From the NCBI GenBank assembly GCA_015257605.1, contig JABZJV010000018.1, forward strand, positions 1 through 11,990: 11,990 bases of DNA. The letters are read 5' to 3'. A program made the position numbers and the translations under genes. This DNA is from Nanosynbacter sp. GTDB taxonomy: Bacteria > Patescibacteriota > Saccharimonadia > Saccharimonadales > Saccharimonadaceae. How positions within the stretch are numbered: the first letter of the stretch is position 1; each line of letters begins with the position of its first letter. Positions 6,305 to 11,990 of this stretch are shown one piece after another. The notes under the pieces were generated by a model that had not been told where the DNA came from, did no database searches, and saw only the letters and a program-made list of their open reading frames with translations.

Positions 6305-7519
6305 TTACTTGCGGGCGAAGATTTCTTTGGCGCTGAGTTTGCGGTTGTATTCGAGCGCGCCAAAGCGGAAGATACGTACGGCGATGGCAATGATGATGGC
6401 GGCAGAAACGGCCAGCAGGGCGATACCGATTACTGATTCGCCGATTCCCAGATTGCCAGCGGCATTGCGCAGCATCAGTGGGATTGGCGATGTCAGCGGG
6501 AAGAGCGACAAGAATTTCACTAGCGGTGCGTCTGGCATTGATATGAACATTGAAACGGCATAAAGCGGGCCGAACAGTAAGATCATTACTGTGCCGAAAA
6601 AGCTGCCAGCTTCTTTGGCGGTCGGCACGGCGGCGCCGATAGCTACTAGCAGGCCGGTAAACATCATGAAGCTGCTAGCAAAGGCTAGAAAGCCGATACA
6701 GATACGCAGCGGGTCGACTGGCAAGCTGCTGAGGTCGACTGACGGTAGCTTTAGTTGGTCGTGGAAAAACAAGTAGCCGATTAGTGCTGGTATGATAATC
6801 AGCAGTCCTTGAACTATTGCCAGAACTATTAGCGAGATAATTTTGCCGACAATTAAGGTACGCGCTTCGATAGTAGTGAGAATCATTTCGATAACGCGAT
6901 TTTCTTTTTCTTCGGTGGTGCTGGTCAGCATCTGATTGCCAAAGAAGGTAATCAGGAAATAAAAGAGTATCAAAAAGATACCTGGCAGAATCATCTCTTG
7001 GACGCTGTCGTGGATTTTGCCGTCGCGGTAAATAGTGCTGGTTGAGTTGATTTTGCCTTGGATAATTTTTTGAATAGCTGGATTAACGTCTGACCGAACA
7101 GAGGTGGCTAATAAACTATTAGCCAGGCTGCCGTAGCGGCCGTTGTCAAAAATACCGACATCTTTACCGTAAACTTCGATTGATTGCTGGTCGAGATTCT
7201 TTGGATAGTAGATGTACGCATCAAGCTGGCCATTTTTGACGCGGTCAATAGCGTTTTGCTTGTCGCTGGGATTAATTTCGGTGGCTTTCGAGGCGGCGAT
7301 TAGCTGCGGTTTGACCATCTTTGATTCGTCGGTAATAGCAATGCTAAACGACTGGTTTTTGAGCTTTTCGGCAGCGTCGTTGGTAGCTTGATTGGACAAA
7401 AAGACCATCCCGAAAATTGCCGCAAACATCAATGGAAAGCTAATTGCTAGAATCCAGAATGATTTTTTCTTGAGGGCGCGAACGACCTCGAAACGAATGA
7501 CAGTTGATAAATTATGCAT
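6305..7519 (-). CDS. ABC-2 type exporter permease (NatB/YhaP-like)
   Basis: 404-aa integral membrane subunit of an ABC exporter. Seen: N-terminal FEVVRALKKKSFWI leading into TM1 (about 21-42); a large extracytoplasmic domain (about 43-175); then the family hallmark TTTEEKENRVIEMILTTIEARTLIVGKI (200-227); and about five further hydrophobic segments (177-195, 225-250, 272-297, 305-327, 363-384). This topology matches the ABC2_membrane_3 group that includes NatB (Na+ or toxic-compound export). The substrate cannot be read from sequence. The start is ATG 7517-7519: it has GAGGAG seven bases upstream and overlaps the last 8 bases of the ATPase gene. An in-frame extension to 7633 lies wholly inside the ATPase gene and is rejected. 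Confidence 0.92.
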   Translation of the reverse strand: MHNLSTVIRFEVVRALKKKSFWILAISFPLMFAAIFGMVFLSNQATNDAAEKLKNQSFSIAITDESKMVKPQLIAASKATEINPSDKQNAIDRVKNGQLDAYIYYPKNLDQQSIEVYGKDVGIFDNGRYGSLANSLLATSVRSDVNPAIQKIIQGKINSTSTIYRDGKIHDSVQEMILPGIFLILFYFLITFFGNQMLTSTTEEKENRVIEMILTTIEARTLIVGKIISLIVLAIVQGLLIIIPALIGYLFFHDQLKLPSVDLSSLPVDPLRICIGFLAFASSFMMFTGLLVAIGAAVPTAKEAGSFFGTVMILLFGPLYAVSMFISMPDAPLVKFLSLFPLTSPIPLMLRNAAGNLGIGESVIGIALLAVSAAIIIAIAVRIFRFGALEYNRKLSAKEIFARK

Positions 7520-8252
7520 TTTGCTTCTCCTCGTTGTTGCGGCTGTAGACTTGAACAAAAATATCATCGAGCGATTTGCCGCCAAATTGTTTACGAACGC
7601 TGGCGACGGTGCCGTAAGCGCGCGCTGCGCCATCCTTCAGCAGCAGTATGCGGTCGCATAGGCGTTCAACTTCTTCCATCTGGTGGGTAATCATGACGAC
7701 GGTAGCGCCTTTGGCCTGGTGCTCTTCGATGATTTCCATCAGTAGCCGGCGATTAACTGGGTCAAATCCTTTGGTTGGCTCGTCGAGAATTAGCAGCTCT
7801 GGGTTATCGATGACGGTGATACCGAGCTGGACTTTTTGCTGCTGGCCACCCGAGAGCTTATCGAGGCGAGTTTTGGCTTTGTCGAGCAGGTCAACGCGCT
7901 TCAAAAAATCAAGCGATTTTTGCCGAGCGTCGAGGCGGCTCATGCCTTTGAGCTGGCCGAAATAAGTCATGATGTCGATGACCGGCTCTTTTTTGTAAAG
8001 GCCGCGCTCTTCGGGCAGATAACCCAGTTTGATACCGCTTGATACCGAATATGGCTTGCCGCCGACCAGCAGTTCGCCAGCAGTTGGCTGGTAAATGCCG
8101 AGTAAGGCGCGAATGGTGGTGGTTTTGCCTGAGCCGTTGCTGCCGAGAAAACCAAATGTTTCGCCGCGTTTGACCTCAAAACTTAAGTCTTTGATGACTT
8201 CGGTCTTGCCGAAACGCATCTTAAAATGAGTAATAGAAATAATAGGTTCCAT
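7512..8252 (-). CDS. ABC transporter ATP-binding protein (NatA-like)
   Basis: 246-aa nucleotide-binding subunit that powers the adjacent permease. Seen with the start at 8252: Walker A GSNGSGKT (37-44), LPEERGLYKK (79-88, typical of the NatA/YhaQ exporter group), ABC signature LSGGQ (133-137), Walker B LLILDEPT (153-160, catalytic E158), and H-loop H190 (MITHQ). The frame is open to ATGs at 8261 and 8300, but I prefer 8252. A promoter with TATCAT (8265-8260) lies 7 nt before it, overlaps ATG 8261 and lies downstream of ATG 8300, so the mRNA would be leaderless from 8252. It is first in a two-gene operon, overlapping the permease by 8 bases, and is divergent from nrdAB. Confidence 0.92.
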   Translation of the reverse strand: MEPIISITHFKMRFGKTEVIKDLSFEVKRGETFGFLGSNGSGKTTTIRALLGIYQPTAGELLVGGKPYSVSSGIKLGYLPEERGLYKKEPVIDIMTYFGQLKGMSRLDARQKSLDFLKRVDLLDKAKTRLDKLSGGQQQKVQLGITVIDNPELLILDEPTKGFDPVNRRLLMEIIEEHQAKGATVVMITHQMEEVERLCDRILLLKDGAARAYGTVASVRKQFGGKSLDDIFVQVYSRNNEEKQNA

Positions 8253-8259
8253 ATTTTCC

Positions 8260-8288
8260 ATGATAGCATGGGCCAAACCAGTTGTGAA
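8260..8288 (-). promoter_or_regulatory. Promoter of the ABC exporter operon, leaderless type
   Basis: Minus strand: TTCACA (8288-8283), 17-bp spacer, TATCAT (8265-8260), with TG one base upstream of the -10. Seven bases (GGAAAAT) separate the -10 from ATG 8252, so the transcript should begin at or next to the start codon. -35 and -10 each match consensus at 5 of 6 positions. Confidence 0.55.
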
Positions 8289-8334
8289 AATTACTAGCAA
8301 AAATGCTTGAAAAATCCATATTTAGCGTTTATGC

Positions 8335-8361
8335 TTGATATACAGACGCTATATGTATAGT
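8335..8361 (+). promoter_or_regulatory. Candidate nrdAB promoter
   Basis: TTGATA (8335-8340) and TATAGT (8356-8361) are separated by 15 bp, shorter than ideal. The -10 lies within the palindrome at 8346-8363, as expected for a repressible promoter. TAAAAT (8368-8373) is an alternative -10 without a good -35. Confidence 0.35.
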
Positions 8362-8363
8362 GT
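8346..8363. promoter_or_regulatory. NrdR-box-like palindrome upstream of nrdA
   Basis: ACGCTATA-TG-TATAGTGT: half-sites identical to the NrdR consensus ACACWATATMTWGTGT except one base (G for A), but with two extra central bases. NrdR is the widespread ATP-cone repressor of ribonucleotide reductase genes and normally binds two such boxes. I could not find a convincing second box about 31 bp away. The position over the putative -10 fits repression. NrdR itself is not in the window. Confidence 0.4.
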
Positions 8364-8394
8364 TTAGTAAAATAGACAAATATGCAAATAAATT

Positions 8395-8434
8395 GCGCAA
8401 AGCAGACCCAGATGGTCTAGATAGTTTTTTGCGC
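8395..8434 (+). promoter_or_regulatory. Leader hairpin in the nrdA 5' untranslated region
   Basis: Outer stem GCGCAAA (8395-8401) / TTTGCGC (8428-8434). Inner stem AGACC (8404-8408) / GGTCT (8414-8418) with a 5-nt loop. An asymmetric internal bulge (8419-8427) separates them. The structure ends 24 bases before the nrdA SD. No T run follows the outer stem, so it is not a plain terminator. It could stabilise the mRNA or bind a regulator. Confidence 0.45.
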
Positions 8435-8468
8435 TCAAAAATAGTAGCTAAAAATAAGAAAGGAAACG

Positions 8469-10877
8469 ATGGCAGATATTACAGTTGTGAAACGCGACGG
8501 CAGCCAGCAGCCGTTTGATGCTAACAAAATTAATTTAACTCTGCTGGCAGCTAGCGAAGGCTTGCCAGACCAAATTGCGAAGGTAGCGCAAATAGCGGCC
8601 GAATTGCAGTTGACGCTGTTTGACGGCATTACTACCGAGCAACTTGATGAAGCGCTTATCCAGACGGCAGTTCAAAATGTCAAAGACGACCCGGATTTCG
8701 ATACGATTGCGGCACGGTTACTGCTGCGAACTATCTACCAGCAAGTACTCGGCGATTATACTGACGAAATCGAGCTTAAAAAGCTACACGCGCAAAAGTT
8801 TCCCATCTATATTCGCCAAGCTGCTAAAGAGGGTTTACTAGATAAACGAATGGCTGATTCGCAGCTATTTAACCTCAAAAAGCTAGCGGCGGCGCTTGAT
8901 CCGAGTAAGGATTCGCTTAGCAAATATCTCGGTGTAGTAACCAACCGCAACCGTTACGCACTGCGGCGTCAAAGCGGCGATCCGATCGAGGTGCCGCAAT
9001 TCACTAACATGCGTATTGCTATGGGTTTGAGTTTTAACGAAGTCAATCCGACCGAGGCGGCGATAAAATTTTACCGCCACATGGCTAATCTGGAATATAG
9101 TCCGGGCGGCAGTACGCGGGTTAACGCTGGCGGTTCGTTTCCGCAGCTAAGCAACTGTTTTGTTATGGAAGTTCAGGACGACATGGCTTCGATAGCCAAA
9201 AGTATTCGCGATACCATGTTCATCGCTAAAGGCACTGGCGGTATCGGCATTAGTATGAATAAGCTGCGCGCCGCTGGCAGTCCTGTCAAAACCACTAATA
9301 CCGAGTCAACTGGTCCGATTCCATTTATGAAAATGATTGATACGGCGCTGTTTGCGGTGTCGCGCAAGGGCAAGAAAGCGGGTGCGGCGGCAGCATATAT
9401 GGAGAACTGGCACCTTAATTTCTCGCAATTCCTCGATTTGCGCCAGAATTCGGGCGACCCGTACTTGCGGACGCGATTTCTAGATACGGCGGTGTTTATC
9501 TCGGACGAGTTTATGAAGCGCGTCCAAGGCGGGCAGGATTGGTATCTGTTTGATCCGGCTGAAGTTAGCGACTTAAATGAACTATACGGTGAAGCGTTCA
9601 GCCGTCGCTACCAGGAATACATCAAGTTAGCAGAAGCTGGCAAAATTAACCGCTTCGAAGTCGTGCCGGCCTGCCAACAATTCCGCCAGATTCTTAGTAG
9701 TCTGCAAGCGACTGGACACCCTTGGCTAACCTGGAAGGACGCCATCAATTTGCGGGCGCTCAACAACAATACCGGGACGATCCACCTCAGTAATTTGTGC
9801 ACCGAAATAACTTTGCCCGAAGACGAAAATAATATTGCAACCTGTAATCTGGTTAGTATGAATTTGTCGGCTTTTCTCAATGCTGATAAGACTTGGGATT
9901 GGGATCGTTTGGCGGTATCAGTACGCTCTGCCACGCGCCAACTGGATAACTTAATTGATATCACGAACACACCAGTTACCGAAGCTATGCATAGTAATGA
10001 GCATAATCGGGCGCTCGGGCTCGGCTATATGGGGTTATCGGATGTTTTGGAGAAGTTAGAGATTAGTTACGAAAGCGAGGCTGCCTACGATCTGGTTGAC
10101 CAGCTAACTGAATTTATCAGCTACCATGCCATTGATGAATCGGCTAACCTAGCAGCTGAGCGCGGTAGCTATCCGAACTTTGCTGGCAGCGGCTGGAGTA
10201 AGGGCTTACTGCCTATCGATACCGTTGATAAACTTACAACAGAGCGCGGCGTTAAGGTAAAAATTGATAGTAAATCGCGCCTGGATTGGGAAGCGCTGCG
10301 CCAAAAAGTCAAAAAAGGTATGCGTAACGCAACCTTGATGGCGATCGCACCGACAGCTAATATCTCGCATGTGGTAGGTACGACGCCAGGACTTGACCCG
10401 CAGTTTAGCCAAATCTTTAGCCGCAGTACGCTCAACGGCAAATTCCTAGAGGTTAATGCGAATTTAGTACGTAAACTCAAACAACTTAATCTGTGGGAAT
10501 CGCTCAAAGACGACTTGCTGGCGAATCAGGGCGATATTCAAGGTTTCGAGCAAATTCCGCAATCAGTACGCGATGTCTACAAAACTAGTTTTCAGTTGAG
10601 TCCGTACGCTTTTATCGAGGTGGCGGCGCGAGCGCAGAAATGGGTCGACCAAGCAATTAGTCGCAATATGTACCTAGAATCACGCGATATTGATGAATAT
10701 ATCGAAATCTATTCAGAAGCGTGGCGCCGCGGTTTGAAAACGACATATTATCTGCATGTCAAGCCGCGCCATCAATCCGAGCAAACCACCGTCACATCGC
10801 AATCGGTACAGAAAGTTCGTACCGACAGCGCCAAAAGGGTAAGCGGTTTTGGCTTTGCTCGGCGCAAACAATCATAA
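8469..10877 (+). CDS. nrdA: Class I ribonucleoside-diphosphate reductase, alpha (large) subunit
   Basis: 802-aa catalytic subunit that reduces ribonucleoside diphosphates to deoxyribonucleotides. Seen: one N-terminal ATP-cone (about 4-92, VVKRDGSQQPFDANKI), the allosteric activity site; active-site half-cystine C230 (LSNCF); the thiyl-radical site N442-L-C444-T-E446; partner C459 (ATCN); the radical-relay pair Y760-Y761 (TTYYLH); and MAIAPTANISHVVGTTPGLDP. After Y761 the 41-residue tail is Ser/Thr/Lys/Arg-rich and has no Cys at all. The standard C-terminal Cys pair that re-reduces the active site is therefore absent, and neither other frame restores one. The start has AAAGGA (8459-8464) four bases upstream. 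It is followed after 33 bases by nrdB, forming an operon. Identity is certain; the reductant route is open. Confidence 0.97.
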   Translation: MADITVVKRDGSQQPFDANKINLTLLAASEGLPDQIAKVAQIAAELQLTLFDGITTEQLDEALIQTAVQNVKDDPDFDTIAARLLLRTIYQQVLGDYTDEIELKKLHAQKFPIYIRQAAKEGLLDKRMADSQLFNLKKLAAALDPSKDSLSKYLGVVTNRNRYALRRQSGDPIEVPQFTNMRIAMGLSFNEVNPTEAAIKFYRHMANLEYSPGGSTRVNAGGSFPQLSNCFVMEVQDDMASIAKSIRDTMFIAKGTGGIGISMNKLRAAGSPVKTTNTESTGPIPFMKMIDTALFAVSRKGKKAGAAAAYMENWHLNFSQFLDLRQNSGDPYLRTRFLDTAVFISDEFMKRVQGGQDWYLFDPAEVSDLNELYGEAFSRRYQEYIKLAEAGKINRFEVVPACQQFRQILSSLQATGHPWLTWKDAINLRALNNNTGTIHLSNLCTEITLPEDENNIATCNLVSMNLSAFLNADKTWDWDRLAVSVRSATRQLDNLIDITNTPVTEAMHSNEHNRALGLGYMGLSDVLEKLEISYESEAAYDLVDQLTEFISYHAIDESANLAAERGSYPNFAGSGWSKGLLPIDTVDKLTTERGVKVKIDSKSRLDWEALRQKVKKGMRNATLMAIAPTANISHVVGTTPGLDPQFSQIFSRSTLNGKFLEVNANLVRKLKQLNLWESLKDDLLANQGDIQGFEQIPQSVRDVYKTSFQLSPYAFIEVAARAQKWVDQAISRNMYLESRDIDEYIEIYSEAWRRGLKTTYYLHVKPRHQSEQTTVTSQSVQKVRTDSAKRVSGFGFARRKQS

Positions 10878-10899
10878 ACGTTGATAAAATCACAATAAC

Positions 10900-10906
10900 A
10901 AGGAGG
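10900..10906 (+). promoter_or_regulatory. Strong ribosome binding site of nrdB
   Basis: AAGGAGG four bases before ATG 10911 is the most complete SD in the window. It may raise nrdB translation relative to nrdA, whose SD is weaker. Confidence 0.75.
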
Positions 10907-10910
10907 AGAT

Positions 10911-11909
10911 ATGACGCAAACAACACAACCGCAAGGTATTTTGGGATCAGGCCTGCGCGACGGCTTGCAACTCAAGCCAGTACGCTACCAATGGGCGATG
11001 GATTTGTATAATCAGGCAGTTGCTAACACTTGGTTCCCGAATGAAGTACAACTAGTGCAAGATTTGGCGGCGTTCGAGAAGCTGACCGACGACGAAAAAC
11101 ATGCGCTGAAAACGGTGATTAGTTACTTAAACCCAAACGAATTGCTTATTAATAAGTCGTTAGCTTTTGGTATTTATCCGTACGTCAATGCCGCCGAGGC
11201 GCACTTGTATCTATCGAAACAGATGTGGGAAGAAGCTAACCACTTTATGACCTTTGAATACATTATCGAGACATTTCCGTTTGATCGCCAAGAAATTTAC
11301 GCGGCAGGCTACGGCAAGAAAAGCCTGAAAGACAAGTCTGATTTCCAGACCAAGTATGTTGGCCGCATGCTGAATGATAAGCTGGACGTTACTACTACCG
11401 AGGGTAAAAAAGATTTCGTGCGCAATCTGGTAGCTTATAATATTGTGCTCGAGGGTATTTGGTTTTATAGCGGTTTTATGGTTGGCATGAGTTTTCGCCG
11501 GCGTAATTTGCTGCGCAATGTCGGCAGTTTGCTAGATTGGATTACTAAGGATGAAAATCTGCATTTAACTTTCGGTATTAACCTGCTGTTGACAATTCTT
11601 GACGAGAACCCAGATTTGCAGACGCAAGAATTCGCCGACGAGATTCGCGATCTGATTTTGCAGGCGGTGGCGCTCGAAGAGGCTTACAACAAGGATATGC
11701 TGCCAAAGGGTATCTTGGGCTTGAACGCGGATTACGTGAATCAGTATGTTAAGTTCATGACTGACCGCCGCCTGGAAGAACTGGGTTTCGAGAAAGAGTA
11801 TCACGTAGCAAATCCAGCCAAGTGGATGGCAGCGGCCAACGATACGCTTGAACTAGTCAATTTCTTTGAAAGCACCAATACTAATTATGAAGTTAACACC
11901 GTAAAGTAG
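10911..11909 (+). CDS. nrdB: Class Ic-type ribonucleotide reductase beta subunit (Phe replaces radical Tyr)
   Basis: 332-aa ferritin-like R2 subunit that supplies the oxidant for NrdA. Ligands seen: E77, E108, H111 (E-A-N-H), E181 (LEGIWFYSGF), E215 and H218 (DENLH). Position H111+4, which holds the radical Tyr in class Ia/Ib (E. coli Y122), is F115 (codon TTT, 11253-11255). The first ligand is Glu rather than E. coli Asp84. Both are the class Ic hallmarks of C. trachomatis R2 (E89, F127). The spacing between all ligands equals that enzyme (offset 12). The relay residues W41, D214 and C-terminal Y326 are present. The C. trachomatis Y222 position is W210 here. I therefore predict a Mn/Fe cofactor without a tyrosyl radical. 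R2-like ligand-binding oxidase is an unlikely alternative, given the nrdA operon and the C-terminal Tyr tail. Confidence 0.93.
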   Translation: MTQTTQPQGILGSGLRDGLQLKPVRYQWAMDLYNQAVANTWFPNEVQLVQDLAAFEKLTDDEKHALKTVISYLNPNELLINKSLAFGIYPYVNAAEAHLYLSKQMWEEANHFMTFEYIIETFPFDRQEIYAAGYGKKSLKDKSDFQTKYVGRMLNDKLDVTTTEGKKDFVRNLVAYNIVLEGIWFYSGFMVGMSFRRRNLLRNVGSLLDWITKDENLHLTFGINLLLTILDENPDLQTQEFADEIRDLILQAVALEEAYNKDMLPKGILGLNADYVNQYVKFMTDRRLEELGFEKEYHVANPAKWMAAANDTLELVNFFESTNTNYEVNTVK

Positions 11910-11921
11910 CAGTTTTAGCAA

Positions 11922-11949
11922 TTGAATAAGTAGTCTATTAGCCTATAAT
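11922..11949 (+). promoter_or_regulatory. Promoter of the gene entering at the right edge
   Basis: TTGAAT (11922-11927), 16-bp spacer, perfect TATAAT (11944-11949). Its presence 12 bases after the nrdB stop suggests that the next gene has its own transcription start. No terminator is seen between. Confidence 0.6.
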
Positions 11950-11972
11950 GAATATAAGCAAAGGGGGAAATA

Positions 11973-11990
11973 ATGAATCCATCAGCGATA
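11973..11990 (+). CDS. Start of an unidentified gene (MNPSAI...), truncated by window end
   Basis: ATG 11973-11975 with AGGGGG (11962-11967) five bases upstream and a good promoter before it. Only six codons are visible, so no function can be assigned. Confidence 0.6.

Noticed and set aside
7520..7633. 38-codon N-terminal extension of the ABC permease
   Set aside because: It lies wholly within the ATPase gene in another frame, and the downstream ATG at 7519 has a GAGGAG at proper spacing.
10721..11011. Plus-strand 96-codon ORF spanning the nrdA end and nrdB start, considered as a frameshifted NrdA tail with the missing cysteines
   Set aside because: Its translation has isolated Cys residues but no CxxC-like pair near the nrdA stop. 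It runs into nrdB out of frame, so it does not restore the usual tail.
1..11990. CRISPR array, transposase or phage genes
   Set aside because: No regularly spaced direct repeats and no transposase, integrase or phage structural motifs in any frame I could read.

Overview
The window looks like chromosomal DNA of a Candidatus Saccharibacteria (TM7 / Patescibacteria) member. I infer this from the style of the valyl-tRNA synthetase (HAGFETWVVYE after the HVGH motif), the compact gene layout, and the gene set. No 16S or other decisive marker is present, so the phylum call is a judgement from protein character. Nothing suggests an alternative genetic code.

Layout, left to right. (1) A 5'-complete but end-truncated FemA/B-type aminoacyltransferase on the minus strand (831 to window edge) is divergent from valS (977-3532, plus). 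Their promoters overlap, and the valS leader is long and structured. (2) A small His-rich exported or membrane-anchored protein (3536-3895, minus) converges on valS and has a near-consensus promoter. (3) A minus-strand pair, HIT-family hydrolase followed by rlmH, overlaps by ATGA. (4) A plus-strand tRNA-Ser(CGA) is followed by about 1.2 kb of unrecognised small genes (a 98-aa protein, a degraded ORF, and a 136-aa coiled-coil protein) and a strong 48-bp inverted repeat. This looks like an accessory patch next to a tRNA. (5) A two-gene ABC-2 exporter (NatA/NatB-like, minus) is divergent from (6) a class I ribonucleotide reductase operon, nrdA-nrdB (8469-11909, plus). (7) The promoter, RBS and first six codons of another gene lie at the right edge.

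The most interesting biology is in the ribonucleotide reductase. NrdB has Phe115 where the radical Tyr normally sits and Glu77 instead of Asp as the first metal ligand. This is the class Ic signature, defined in Chlamydia trachomatis, which uses a Mn/Fe cofactor and no tyrosyl radical. Its partner NrdA keeps the three catalytic cysteines but has no cysteine anywhere in its C-terminal tail, so the usual thioredoxin/glutaredoxin relay pair is missing. The operon is preceded by a degenerate NrdR-like palindrome and a leader hairpin.

A second theme is translation initiation. Three minus-strand genes (femAB-like, the 98-aa protein, the ABC ATPase) have a -10-like hexamer 6-7 nt before the chosen ATG and no Shine-Dalgarno sequence, which predicts leaderless mRNAs. 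The HIT gene, nrdA, nrdB, the permease and the right-edge gene instead have clear Shine-Dalgarno sites. No gene-free stretch exceeds about 300 bases, apart from 4909-5240, which holds the tRNA and its flanks.
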